Below are positions 50,801 through 58,647 of a stretch of DNA of 64,000 nucleotides, one piece after another. The notes under the pieces are model-generated. The model was not told the origin of the DNA. It saw nothing but the letters and a program-made list of their open reading frames with translations, and ran no database searches. Both the position numbers and the translations under genes were made by a program. Each line of letters opens with the position of its first letter. Positions within the stretch are counted from its first letter, which is position 1. This stretch comes from Stropharia rugosoannulata (taxonomy: Eukaryota; Basidiomycota; Agaricomycetes; Agaricales; Strophariaceae), in the NCBI GenBank assembly GCA_028532985.1, contig JANCIK010000012.1, positions 2,666,001 through 2,730,000 of the forward strand, in the 5' to 3' direction.

Positions 50801-52379
50801 ATTGTGAGATAATTCTCCGAAGGAATGTAGCCATTGTATCTTTGCAGATCGCTAAAGTCCCCAAAAGACGGGATTGACTGCTGAGATAAGAACAAATCAA
50901 GAGTTGTCTGCCGAGATGCTGTGGTACGTAAAGCTTCATGGTAACCTGTAATATGCTCATGCACAGCCTCGAGATACTGAAGTTGCAGAGTGCTGAAGTA
51001 TTTTGTATGCATTTCTATCAGAAGTGCACGGACTCCACATGGCCCCATTTTGTGTTGGTTTGCAACACGTAACTGAGTGATTACACGATGAGACAGACCA
51101 CTCTTGTGAGAAAGAACAGCAGGAAAGGCTAGTTGCAAGTAAGATGGTAATGATGCGATGATTTTTTGATTCCAGCCATGAAAATGGGACTTGCATCCAT
51201 ATCGGCAGTAGTACTTCCAAGTGACAATCCAGAAGCATTTTTCCATATCTGCTATGCGTCGTGGAACGCAGGCACCATTTTTCTGCAAAGATGCAACGTG
51301 ACAGTTGGGACACATCATTTTTTCAACAAAGAAATGAGGCAGCCATAGAAAAACAGGTGGTCGATATAGCACCTCAGGAACAAACTTGCGATGATGCAAA
51401 GTTATTACGGGTTCATTACCATAGACCCAGAATGATGTCGGTGAATGCACTGTCGATTTCTGTGTCTCTGAGAATAGTGCAGGAGCGACAAGTGTGCGGC
51501 CATCTTTTTTAAAGATCATAGGCCCAATTTCGTCAAGAAAATAGCGGTATAACCACTCGGGCATGCTTTTGGGGCACTGGAACCACACTAATAGCAGTGT
51601 AGTACGCAATTATAATAAGTAAACTAATCAGACTTACCCTTTTCCGAAGCCTTGTCTTCGTCATCAGACTCGGAATCTGTGCTATCAGTGTCACTCATTA
51701 CATTAAACTCATTTTCATCTGCACTGTAATTAATTGGAAGGCACGTTGCTGTTTGACTGAAAAATGGGCCTTTTATTTCCATATTATTACAGTATATAAA
51801 TTTCTGTAGTAATTTGTACATATGGCAATCTGATATGTTTACCGCTTCATTTAACTGCTGGGATGTGAGCTTCTTCTGGCTAACTTGCTTCTTGCGATTG
51901 GGATCTGCAAGGATAAGTATAAGTAGTGCCAGATATTATTGGACATGACAGAGTAGTACTCACTCAAACCACTTTCAATATCTAACAGTTCCTGCAAAAC
52001 TTCGGGAGGAGGGTCATCATATCCATAGTCATCTGATTCAGATTCTGCATCCCCTTGAACTATGAACCGATATATACGAGACGGTCAGCTATTACTAAAG
52101 TGATCTCGAAGTGACACTTCATGCTCACCTTGCATGCCATCATCAGCATTTCCATCACCAGAAGCCGAAGCTTTTCCTGGTTTACGGCCTCGCTTAGGTG
52201 CATTTGGGGGTCGCGGGCCATCCTTTGATCCCTTCGGACGGCCAGGTTTTCTCTGCGGCAGTGGATTGCGAACAGGATCCCCCGGATTGTTACTTGTGGG
52301 AACGTGCTTGGCAGCTACTTAAAGCTAGATTAGTGTATACTCCAACGAACCAATATACTAAATACTTGCCGTCTGCCAT
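38878..52379 (-). CDS. Putative DDE-type transposase with embedded DEDDy 3'-5' exonuclease (DUF6729-like, AT-hook, Cys cluster); last exon split by retrotransposon
   Basis: Eleven exons: 52379-52370, 52314-52129, 52059-51964, 51904-51638, 51587-50704, 50648-50148, 50098-49093, 49030-48422, 48357-48299, 48230-48044, and 47979-47093 continued at 38934-38878. They total 4,749 nt in one frame, 1,582 residues. Order: basic AT-hook region (RKPGRPKGSK, KRGRKPG); DUF6729-like cysteine region (FQCPKSMPEWLYRY, MMCPNCH); putative first acids IDDSHK (about 478) and YTDDP (about 546). Then an RNase D-type exonuclease with SIDAEW (619-621), VGSNIKGDLTRL (679) and YAALD (756/760). A helical region leads to RGTNNVEGG (Glu about 1171), placed like the last acid of Mutator-like enzymes. 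A Lys/Arg and Cys cluster follows (RKCRRCHDPECPG..CKQCHQTQGC). Exon 1 uses a GC donor. Exonuclease motifs are seen directly; the DDE assignment is inference. Apart from the insertion the frame is intact. Confidence 0.75.
38940..39496 (-). repeat. 3' LTR of the chromovirus
   Basis: 557 bp; reads TGTTAGGACTG..CATAACA on the plus strand. It is the downstream LTR because gag-pol run on the minus strand. A short purine run GGGGGTAA (minus strand, 39497-39504) directly abuts it and could be the plus-strand primer. Confidence 0.95.
39531..41165 (-). CDS. Third ORF of the chromovirus with two CCHC zinc knuckles (unknown)
   Basis: 544 residues from ATG 41165, same strand as gag-pol, between the chromodomain and the 3' LTR. 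The first half is helical (FADQLNPRTRG, NEIDYLLSLANQTF). The middle is rich in Pro, Arg and Ser (ISPSPSPEPRLIRLSP). Residues about 440-470 hold two close zinc knuckles, CINCGSYGHPMRLC and CGNCNQIGHLVLTC, and the tail is acidic. No signal peptide or membrane helix is present, so it is not envelope-like. It may be a second nucleic-acid-binding or Gag-like protein. Most chromoviruses lack any gene here. Open frame and codon use suggest it is functional. Confidence 0.75.
   Translation of the reverse strand: MTSYHSTFDDTLAHFADQLNPRTRGDYCAGERARYIILGRVVCYRLALATDEIVAPNLDEWPYPMPEIAAVYGTPIPLDPPQIGHTRARFLQASYRERLNEIDYLLSLANQTFEPESAASLASRLNLRATLTGVRIYIRANQNHHQLSTSDDEQIEIEIPSPMSVPIETPDPRISPEPYVSLDEFIELIDPRISFQRMTARIPGVLIPTMNHLDDVNRTLERHQVEISILTRTREQLWQHLNQHPDFQTRVLLERHAILTTAPARRDPVVRYSRRFLHHPYPDFANAEQSSGEEDAPLRIRTDTPSIRARRRVTPYPRRRLQIPRTPEEGPLEISPSPSPEPRLIRLSPCPEEIENRFPYEILTQIPPTHAPTLPVGIEPTPYTETVESLLREQVERTLLPDQYRRIARRHSLPARNPRASPEPGQTMCINCGSYGHPMRLCRNPCGNCNQIGHLVLTCTVPQGEWNPPPRLLLPHERVHQRSPPTLRPVDIPTRGSTPFFTPAEDVTDLIAQFDHPTTPNHEETPDDYETTLYDILAEWVNNP
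41245..41571 (-). CDS. Small ORF directly after pol in the chromovirus (unknown)
   Basis: 108 residues; its ATG (41571) lies five bases after the pol stop codon, which suggests termination-reinitiation on the same RNA. The sequence is charged and helical (LHQALELVKIFKEHSETSESADPLKEIYRDIVADLAGVEEDLREKEA). No known domain. It sits where envelope-type genes are found in other retroelements, but has no membrane segment. Confidence 0.6.
   Translation of the reverse strand: MPFTNFYRHCRRTILKWLKRTPTITPHFPIMRGMRTPPLSPEDVPWPLRTQDLHQALELVKIFKEHSETSESADPLKEIYRDIVADLAGVEEDLREKEARGERGVLIT
41577..45275 (-). CDS. pol: Pol polyprotein: protease, reverse transcriptase, RNase H, integrase, chromodomain
   Basis: 1,232 residues. 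Aspartic protease near 81 (ALVDCGAEGSFID, with DCGA where DSGA/DTGA is usual). RT from about 270 (LDLRSGYNNIRI, YMDD at 429-432). RNase H from about 572 (FIIESDASKYASGAVL). Integrase has an HHCC zinc finger (HPGETETL..CKGCGTCQEF) and a D,D35E core (WDLITDLPN, SDRDPRF, QTDGTVERFNQEIE). A C-terminal chromodomain (EVERIMHHRRKG..YLVRWKGYDANEDSWEP) probably targets integration to methylated histone H3. The annotated ATG overlaps gag by 94 nt; a second ATG (MYVPPDFSIHN) lies 14 bp after the gag stop. No typical -1 slippery heptamer was found in the overlap, so start or reinitiation is uncertain. The frame is fully open, suggesting competence. Confidence 0.95.
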   Translation of the reverse strand: MGKRKRRQRILQGMRQNSRGRTGLRRRAGFLKRRNSSMYVPPDFSIHNVQVDRERKYTTLPINFPIESTSDKIIENNALVDCGAEGSFIDQNYVRKNKIRTTILDQPLKVRNVDGTPNKRGTIRHKAVLTFTALGRTFTEEFFVTGLGRQDIILGHPWLNRYNPDINWVTGEISWRQDKTTMATDNGQTGNERELLETVIQTTALDHSEAETWIRAKTTISHELAKDDKPAKPLEDMIPEEYHDFLDTFRKQTADRLPERKPWDHKIELKDTFEPKSFKIYPLNPREEEETRKFIDENLAKGYIKPSNSPMGSPFFFVGKKDGKLRPCQDYRYLNDHTVKNAYPLPLISDLLDKLKGAKCFTKLDLRSGYNNIRIHDGDQWKGAFTTKFGLFEPEVMFFGMCNSPATFQAMMDNLFREPLRKNYVIIYMDDILIFAQTKEDLERYTRMVLEILKENDLYLKPEKCEFEVTRLEYLGMIISEGQIAMDPKKVAGLLEWPTPTTVKQVRSFLGFGNFYRKFIRHYSEIARPLNELLKKDKKFEWTEETEQAFMELKKRFTEQPVLTMPDQTRPFIIESDASKYASGAVLMQLDTNGQKHPCAFISKTFSPTERKYEIYDRELLAIIRALSEWRHYVMGGPHKLLILSDHKNLTYYRTPQKLNGRQARWLLLLSQYDFEMKHTPGTQMIQSDALSRRPDHIPKNDENDEKVTMLPGDLFARLIEYQNEALSKLSIRQLNLDKEIEINYIDLELQDEISQAMTTDDFAHRIIDLINDPTGKGAKEVPEWTLEQSGSEKGLFYQEKQYIPDNLLLRRKITQRYHDNLTAGHPGETETLNNVRDVYWWPGMAVFIKNYCKGCGTCQEFKINRRPNKPTLNPIKAPTSNRPFANCAWDLITDLPNSDGYDAILSIVDHGSTKGLITVKTNKTANEEEIAQLLIDNLFRRYGLPDAITSDRDPRFTARVFREFMKLLGITQKLSTAYHPQTDGTVERFNQEIEAYISIFCVNNPTTWSRKLGTLDFTHNNRRHADRQKTPFELQMGINPIAIPTAYKYTRFPEAEERFKSLQKDREEALAAHELARQRMIKRTKHDSPTYKKGDMVWLDARNLKMNYASKKISPKNVGPFAITEVLSPVTYKLKLPSHWKIHDVFHIVLLKPYKETEAHGPNYARPPPELIDGEAEYEVERIMHHRRKGKRTEYLVRWKGYDANEDSWEPPANLRNASDVLNKYRTQHRL
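45182..46375 (-). CDS. gag: Gag polyprotein of the chromovirus
   Basis: 397 residues from ATG 46375. An N-terminal coiled region (EHWHRANELMEARTRDLEE) is followed by a retrotransposon Gag core (KIPLFNGAPEKCREFLINLR, DGTAGPWKNNYI, MPIQEFITKFEILTDQA, NPAAWKKLL). One CCHC zinc knuckle, CFNCKQTGHLAKDC, lies near residue 315, and the tail is acidic (DSDDEQDF). It would form the particle and bind the RNA. Its last 94 nt overlap the start of pol in another frame. Frame intact. Confidence 0.93.
   Translation of the reverse strand: MEGERPMFEQPAEQTPPPPITAEFLEHWHRANELMEARTRDLEERERRLTEATIARTQAETIRPEKEDKVKIPLFNGAPEKCREFLINLRLHFASNPGRYTDSASKIIFALRHMQDGTAGPWKNNYIAQNTTVLDNLVISDSYAHFRDKIEAAFAGTKLELDAEQKLRELRQGSMPIQEFITKFEILTDQARITDNGRKVDLFCKALNPAAWKKLLFHESPPETYSEWKERSIRQERNYKQARERMNEVKHMTYRRTNNGGYKPARDPFAMDVDAVEIKKTREQNEEKAVAALSFAERGELLRKGACFNCKQTGHLAKDCPKKASSSNANRATKPWWNNDKKETPKKAEQPQKFNLNSAKKFVRQMEWENEKDANAFFKECARIAAAAPDSDDEQDF
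46524..46535 (-). other. Primer-binding site, self-priming type
   Basis: Directly downstream of the 5' LTR the minus strand reads AAAGAACTAACT. This is the exact complement of AGTTAGTTCTTT at 46733-46722 inside the LTR, at the expected transcript start. It matches the arrangement in Tf1/sushi-type chromoviruses, where the 5' end of the RNA, not a tRNA, primes reverse transcription. Confidence 0.7.
46536..47092 (-). repeat. 5' LTR of the chromovirus, with promoter
   Basis: Same 557 bp as the 3' LTR. On the minus strand TATATAAG (46768-46761) lies about 35 nt before AGTTAGTTCTTT (46733-46722), a plausible transcription start that would be the 5' end of the RNA. That 12-mer is complementary to the sequence directly after the LTR. 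Confidence 0.95.
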
Positions 52380-52557
52380 TTCTTTCTGGGTTGTATGTAT
52401 GAAGAAGTTGGACATGTCTTTGAGTATGTAGAAAAAGCGGGCTGGACTGCGATGAGAAGTACAGATTATCTCTAGACACAACTTTCTAGTATGCGTGATG
52501 GGGGCGAGGCACCAGAGACACGGTACGGCAAAGCCCGAAGTTACCTTTTCAGGCAAT

Positions 52558-52638
52558 GGCAGATAACTGGCAGATAACTTCCGGACGGTCCGCCACGGGC
52601 CAAAGTTATCTGCCACGGAACTTGCCGGGCAGATAACT
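52558..52638. repeat. Subterminal repeats GGCAGATAACT
   Basis: The 11-mer occurs at 52558-52568, 52569-52579 (tandem) and 52628-52638, and inverted at 52604-52614. Clusters like this next to one end of a DNA transposon are typical transposase-binding sites; they also lie just upstream of the gene and could regulate it. Confidence 0.6.
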
Positions 52639-52662
52639 ACCCAGCAAAATGAGCGGTGAACC
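52638..52662. repeat. Right terminal inverted repeat of the exonuclease-transposase element
   Basis: 25 bp, ending GAGCGGTGAACC; exactly complementary to 38738-38762. It lies 258 bp upstream of the transposase start codon at 52379, so promoter and end overlap in the same short region. Confidence 0.85.
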
Positions 52663-52800
52663 CTTTCACGAGACCTGGCGGGCGCCTGACGGGGGGCCGG
52701 TTACTGCCGAATGCCGGTGTATACCGCGAATGCCTTAGCCAAGCAAGCGCAAATGTTCTCTCTGCCAAACGATGCCGTACTGCCTTGTGAATATGACAAT
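52663..52800. repeat. Right flank of the transposon: copy of the target repeat
   Basis: CTTTCACGAGACCTGGCGGGC.. through GATGCCGTACTGCC matches 28570-28682 with small differences. Together with 38700-38737 it shows that the transposon inserted into a second copy of this repeat. Confidence 0.65.
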
Positions 52801-53481
52801 ATCTCGATAACCGGACACCCCACGCCGGCCTCGAGCAAAGCGCTATGTGCCACAGCCTCATACTCAGCAACGGAGCGTGGGGGGTGTGGCACGCAGTCGG
52901 GTGGAATTGTGCGCAGTCTATGTCAATTAAAGACAAGGCAAAAAGAGTTATTATTTACAAGTGAAACCTTAGATATAGTAAAGAGCAATTGTATCAAGTA
53001 ATAAGTACGGTAAATGTCAATGAAATGGTCAATGAGACGAGTCTGTGACAAGTAACTGATGCTCCCCTTTGACCCCTTCGATGCATTTATGGATACGAGT
53101 ACAGCTTCAGGATAATCGATGAGTTAGTTTGAGCTTCAAGCTTCAAGCTTCAAGCCTCTGAAAAGCTTCACTTCTATTTAAATCTGTGAGTTATTGCCCT
53201 CGCACATCACGATATATCAAAGCTTGAACTTGAAAGCTTGAAATTATAGAACTGGGGTATTTAAGCACCTGCCATCCAACGGCCTGGCTTGTTTAGTATC
53301 ATACTATAGTCTATGACTTGTCTATGACTCCAACACACGAGCTATCTCAGAAATACGTATTTCTGTCTCTCATTATAACCTAACCGGCATCAAACTACAC
53401 ACCAATGAGTATGCAAAACGGTCTTCTAAAGTCATCCATGATCTCCACTTATGTTTTCAAGTCAACTGCAACCAAGCAGCA
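52801..53481. other. Intergenic with AGCTTCA repeats
   Basis: Contains (AGCTTCA)-type units at 53131-53155 and their inverse (AGCTTGAACTTGAAAGCTTGAA) at 53221-53242. These could fold into a stem about 110 bp across. No gene seen. Confidence 0.4.
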
Positions 53482-54060
53482 TCTGGGCACATGCTCACAT
53501 CCACATCAGTAAACTGGGCAAACCTGACCGAACTCATCTTGGTCTTCGTCAAAGACCAGACCGAGGCAATACATGTACTCGACAGCCTCGCGCACGTTCT
53601 CCGCAGAGCTATCCACCTGGTACGGCTTTCCACAAACCTGAACATGAACTGCAGGCTCCACCGCTCAAATCCACCTTCCGCACTGACAATGGGGACAGTG
53701 AGCGCCGCCGTGGCGCACCAGCATGGCGCTGTCAAGCTCCTCGAACTAATCAGCACGCCGGCTTTCCATGCACTAGTGCTCTGCAGTATCCCTCACCGTT
53801 CGAGCCTGACACTGCTGCACTTCCTCACGCGCTGCCCAAATGTGCGCGAACTGCACATCACGGACGCAGAGCTCAGGGTGGTGCTGTTTCTCCTCCACTA
53901 TTTCCCGCTCCTGAATGTGCTTCACCTTCACCAGGTGTACGGGTCCCCGGTGCAAGACGTTGAACAATTGGACATCTTTTTAAGGGCACTTACACCGCAG
54001 GCTGGAAGAGTACCCTCGCCATGCCCCCGGCTTGAGTACTTCTTTTGCAGGAGTCTTACA
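53482..54060 (+). pseudogene. F-box protein fragment (leucine-rich half)
   Basis: The frame reads ASGHMLTSTSVNWANLTELILVFV.. and, later, LTLLHFLTRCPNVRELHITDAELRVVLFLLHYFPLLNVLHLHQVYGSP..LDIFLRALTPQAG..CPRLEYFFCRSL. It is related to 30770-31171 and typical of F-box proteins. The F-box itself is missing upstream; a matching N-terminal half lies inverted at 54402-54978. Confidence 0.65.
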
Positions 54061-54282
54061 TCATCAAATCCCAGCTCCGGCACGTCGGCACGTCAAAAAT
54101 GTGAGTACAAGTCAATTTCTCAATTTCTGCGCGCGCAACACACACCTTGCATTAAATTTCTGCGCGCAGTGTAAAAATCCCGCGCGGGCATTTATATGCA
54201 TGCTTTTGGAAAAAAAACATGTATTTGACTCGAAAAACTCACCCCGCGCAGATTTCAGACACCGCATTTCTGCGCGCGCGGG

Positions 54283-54363
54283 ATTTCAACTTCTGCGGGG
54301 CACTTCAACTTTCTGCGGGGTGTTTATAATTTCCGCGGGGCATTCAACTTTTCTGCGGGGCAC
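54283..54363. repeat. Short tandem repeats (TTCAACTTTCTGCGGGGCAC type)
   Basis: Four imperfect units of about 19-21 bp (TTCAACTTCTGCGGGGCAC, TTCAACTTTCTGCGGGGTGT, TTATAATTTCCGCGGGGCA, TTCAACTTTTCTGCGGGGCAC). They follow a CGCG-rich patch with repeated TTTCTGCGCGC (54110-54285), in the gap between the two F-box halves. Confidence 0.65.
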
Positions 54364-54401
54364 AAGATTGCTCAAAAAATGGCGCGGAATAAAAGTACAC
54401 A

Positions 54402-54978
54402 TGGACCGCCATAATGGACCGCCATAGAGCATGGCAGTGACGACGGCGCGCCCCAAATCACGAGTAAAATAATCCCTGATCCGAGATGCGTCGGACACCA
54501 CAATATCGAGCGGCTGGGTCCCTGAGCGCGCGAACCAGACTTCGAGCCCTTGCGCTCTTTTTTGCATGATAGCGAGTGCGTCTGGGAATATCTCGGTCGC
54601 GTCGCAGCCTACAATTGATACATGGACAACGGCCCAGAGGCATGGGGTCTGCACCGCAATGCACCGGAGGCCGCTGGAAATGTGCGTCAGGAGCATGGGC
54701 GACTCCCGGCTGCTCATTGACGGCGGGCGCGTGGGGTCTACGCATAACAATAAAATCTCTCTTATGACATCCTCTGGCATACGACGGAACGGGGACAGGA
54801 CAGAGCAATGCCGAGCAGCGGTGCTTTCTAGGACTTGGAGCTGCGCCTGCAGTGCGATTATTTTTTGGTTGATAGTTTGCATGTTGCCCTCTGTGATGAA
54901 CAGTATTTGTTGTGAGTATTGACGCTCTACGTCGTTGGGCATCCTATTCTCGGTGAAAAGGATCTCTTGGTCTAACAT
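54402..54978 (-). pseudogene. F-box protein fragment (F-box half)
   Basis: From ATG 54978 (MLDQEILFTENRMPNDV) the frame has a coiled coil (INQKIIALQAQLQVLES). The F-box follows: LSPFRRMPEDVIREILLLC..PMLLTHISSGLRCIAVQTPCLWAVVHVSI, where Agaricomycete proteins usually have VCxxWR. Similarity to F-box proteins stops near LGRAVVTAMLYGG. The leucine-rich half expected next lies instead on the other strand at 53482-54060. Confidence 0.65.
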
Positions 54979-56689
54979 GGCTTTCAAGCTCAAAGTTCAG
55001 GTGGGTGGCCCGCTATGATTCTATGTTGCTTTCTGAGAATTATGAATGGGACAGTTGCTGTGTCGTGGTTGAACCTAGACAATAGCGAGTATCTACGCTT
55101 TGAAAGGCCTGATGACGGGGAGGGTTCGCAATATGAAGCCACCCCAGCCCTAATGAACATCTTATATGCCATTTGCATTTCCCCACGCCCCCGGTTCCGC
55201 CGATGTCCCTTTTCTGCTATTTTGCGCTAGTAGTAGAAAAATTTCTGTTGATATTTGTATTTTTGTGACCTTGCATAGCGCTCTTCCTACTAGCCGCGCC
55301 TCGTGTTCTCGGAAATTTGCTGTTCCTGGCTTCGCCTAGTCGTTTGCGTGCGATAGCACTACTGCTATAGCGTGTGGAATCTGCGCGAGAACGGGTTCGA
55401 TTGGTCTTATTGGATTGCCGACACTTAGTACCTTTTGGAGTAAGGAAACGCGAAATAAGAACATATCATGCACGTGAGGGTAACATGATAATGTCACACA
55501 GGGGCTTTCCGAAGAGCCGGGAAGTAAAATACCGGCATCGACAGCGCATGTATTAATCTAGGTACATAGAACAAAGTGTCAGTGGCTCAGCAGCAACCAT
55601 GCCGTGTGGAAAGCAGGCGGCAGCAAAGCAACTGTGGTCAATAGTGGCTTGCCGACCGTGCCGTGTTGCAACCGGGCGGCAGCAGAGCAACTGTGACGAC
55701 CTGTAACAGTAAGTGGAACAACATTACCACATGAGGCAGCCGGAGGTTGTTGGACCCTGGTGTGCCTGGATCGAAAAAGACCAACTGAAACCTTGCTCTG
55801 CGCAGTGTGTATACATGTGTGCATATATTTACTCTATTTTGGGTTAAGGCCATATTTAGCATATCGCCCAGTGGCCTCCGGTGGCGCAGTACTTAGCGTC
55901 TTACAAGCAAGTATGTTTACATCTTTACAGGAATTCGAGGTTCAACTTTTGACACAAATAGCCATCGCGTCCTATTTCTCGAAGTCCTCCTCAACCAGTC
56001 GCGCACCGCACTGGAAGCCCTACTCGCATTGCCTGCATGCCCATCTTCTCCCTCTTGAGTCATGATTAAAAACGCATGTATCTTGTTTACAGTCAATGAA
56101 CATGCAGTACATGCAATATACGGCATATTAATGCTCCAAGACGACGTATCAACGTCCCGCAAAGGCATCTAGCTACGCATTCCAGAACTGCACTATCATC
56201 CATGGACCACCTGTCAGAGAAAATTCTGACGTCCATTCTGCTGGGGTAAATGCCCCACGGCGAGCGGCACGCCAGATGTAGGGTACGCATCGAGTTTTCG
56301 GAGGAGTGGCGGCGCGGGGGCGCAGCGCCGACACACCTATGTTCACTGCCGGCACGGCTGTCCTTTTATATAATTTTGCTTGGTAATTATGTCTGCAGCA
56401 CACCCAAAGCACACCCCCTCTTATGCGCGAACACGACACATAGATTTCACACTTGAAACCCGCCATGGCACCACCAAACATTGACGGTGCCTATGCTTCC
56501 TGGACGATGCACCCCAGAGAGCGGTCTACGCACTGGCTGAGAAAGCGCCGCGTTCTGGCAGGGGAGGCGCAGCACGAGAGCGCTGCGCCGATTCACTTAA
56601 GTCTCATGCCTCTTATTGTTTACTAAGGTAAGATGTTTATAGTTCACCTGAATGGCCATATGTTTCTGCGCCCCATTTTATGCTTTGTA
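54979..56689. other. Remnants of the duplicated block, no intact gene
   Basis: 55,830-56,000 resembles 31,160-31,410 (GGTGGYGCAGT.CTTA, ACAG..CTCGAGGCTCAA / ATTCGAGGTTCAA..TTTGACACAA). A tiny F-box-like start, MDHLSEKILTSILLG, at 56202-56246 ends in a stop. The rest is unassigned. Confidence 0.45.
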
Positions 56690-58647
56690 TCATAGGTACA
56701 GTGTAATAAGCTGAAGACCATATAATTCTAAGTCCGCCATCGCTACGGTGACGGTATCGGCTTTATTGTCTGTATTTATTGTCGATCTCAAAGTAAAAAC
56801 GGGAGGATGTAGCCCATATCGGAGGCCCACGTCTAAGCTTTCCGAAGATTTAATCTTTCCTATAATCATGCTATTGCAGGTTAGCGGAATTGAAAGACAG
56901 GGATCGGACAGCGTCAATTGGTCATTTTCCACAGTGAAATTGACCACTCCAAATATTGTACGCCATCCAGGTGGTAGGCTTCCTGAAATGACCAGGGCGG
57001 CATCAAATAAGCTGTAGTGGGACAATTTACCGTATAGAAGTCCGTCTGGTTGGAGTTGAAAGGTCCCTATGTAGTAATCGGGAACGAGAAGGAGAGGAAT
57101 CCGTAAACCAATATGTGTCAGGAGGAGTGGCTCAATGGGAAGTGAATCATCGAGTTTGGAGATTATCCCGTTGGAAGAGAGGTCATCGAATCGATCAGAG
57201 CGATACGCATAGGCCTCTATGGTGTCTGGAATGACACTGTTGTAGCCCGGTCCGTAAGAGTGGTTGAGAATATCCAGAACATGTCGCTTTGTGCTGATGA
57301 TCTCGCGCATTAAACGAGAGAATGCGCGTTTGGAACCTTCGCCATAAGCAGTCGATATGCTGACGTCAAGCAGGCCCATGAGCGAATACGCACTGTCCTC
57401 TTCGCGGGTGACTCGCCGTAGGCTGGCCATTTGCAACCTCCTGGATATCGGAACCCTCTCGAGATGACCCTCCCTAAATAGCGCCATCTCCTCTGGCTTT
57501 ATCCTAGCAGCATTGGCAACTGCATCGTGTAGTTTGTCGTAAGCGGCCATGTTTTCCCAGTTCTTGTTGTATACTTCAATTGTCCGCGGCGCTACGAGCT
57601 CTTGCAGGGTCCATCCGCGCATAAACCAGGAGTCGTTGCCCAAAGTGCGCACGCTTACGGTCTCTGCAAGGTATATGACACAGACAGCGGCATTGCGGTA
57701 CCACCTATACATAGATCGGATGGCCTCGTCGAGCTCGGCGCTGCTTTCTTTGTTGATGCAGCATGTGTCGATCCAGCCGAAAAAGCAGCCGTGGTTCTGC
57801 GCAGACACCCTGCAGAAATTGGTGATTTTTGCATGTCCCAGGGTATTTTTCCGTCGTCTATCCCAAGTCTGGAATGATACTTCGCCGCATAGCTCTGCCG
57901 TCCAGGTATGAGATAGGATGGCGTACCCGGTATAGATTTCTTTCACGAAATTATCCAACAGAACCCGTGATCGTTGCGGTTTCGTCGAAGTATGGAGCAG
58001 TTCCCAGTCGACTTCCATAATCCATTGTTCGAGGAACTCTGGACTTCGGTTGACAGCGGCATATACTTTTGTTTCCAGGACCTGTTCTGCTTGTCGCTTG
58101 TTCACGAGTTGAATGCGAGAGCCGGTTGTGTCAAAGGTCAATAGTCTTGTGGGTATATCGGAGAGACGGTATTTAATGCAATCCAACAGCTCATCATTGA
58201 ATATATTTCGCTCTGGAACAGCATAAGCTACTTTTTGTACATGTAAACGAAAAAGACTGGACTTACTTAGTGGTGTAACCCCTAGCGCGTCAATGCCCTT
58301 CTGAACGGCTTTCTCAGAGACCAAGGCTTTTTTAGATGAAGATGAAGCCTCTGCGATTGGTTCGATTACTCATTTCTACGTTGGGAAATAAGGGGCTTGA
58401 AAGCAAGCTTACTATGTTTGAGCATAATCCAATCTACCATAATATAGTGTACATTCAGCTTATGGTCATTACCACACCACTATAGCAAAACATACCCACA
58501 ACAAATCCCATAAAAGCCGCTGGCGAGGTGCGTAGATTCCGCCCATATTTCGTCCCCCTAGCGGCTGAGACTCCATTGCTGCCTAGTACAAGGACCAGTA
58601 TTAAAGTGGTTCAGGCCAAAAACAAAACAATGCTTACCTATATCCAT
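56690..58647 (-). CDS. HET-domain (heterokaryon incompatibility) protein, copy 2
   Basis: Exons 58647-58638 (ATGGATATAG), 58350-58267 and 58227-56690 give 543 residues, the same length and intron positions as the copy at 31683-33638. The HET core (YAILSHTW..WIDTCCINK..WTLQELVAPRTIEVYN) is almost identical between the two. Differences cluster in the N-terminal 60 residues (MDIEASSSSKKALVSEKAVQKGID versus MNTEASLPFKKALVPGKAGQKGIN), around residues 170-180 and in the C-terminal third (LDDSLPIEPLLL, RSTINTDNKADTV). Both copies are intact. They probably arose by duplication of a block of at least 3 kb that includes upstream sequence. The incompatibility role is inferred from the family. Confidence 0.87.

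Larger units (their letters stand above)
38738..52662 (-). mobile_element. DNA transposon encoding an exonuclease-containing transposase, split by an LTR retrotransposon
   Basis: The left end GGTTCACCGCTCATTT and the right end are perfect inverted repeats over 25 bp (38738-38762 and 52638-52662). Between them lies one minus-strand gene. Without the nested retrotransposon (8,153 bp plus 5-bp duplication) the element is about 5.77 kb. Flanks match the uninterrupted repeat at 28526-28690, which marks the boundaries independently. No clear target duplication is visible next to the ends as drawn. The right end carries four copies of GGCAGATAACT within 110 bp; the left end does not. The superfamily is not assigned. 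Confidence 0.8.

Noticed and set aside
53445..53963. Plus frame 53451-53963 overlapping the F-box fragment
   Set aside because: Shadow frame; the frame with NLTELIL and CPNVRELHI carries the family pattern.
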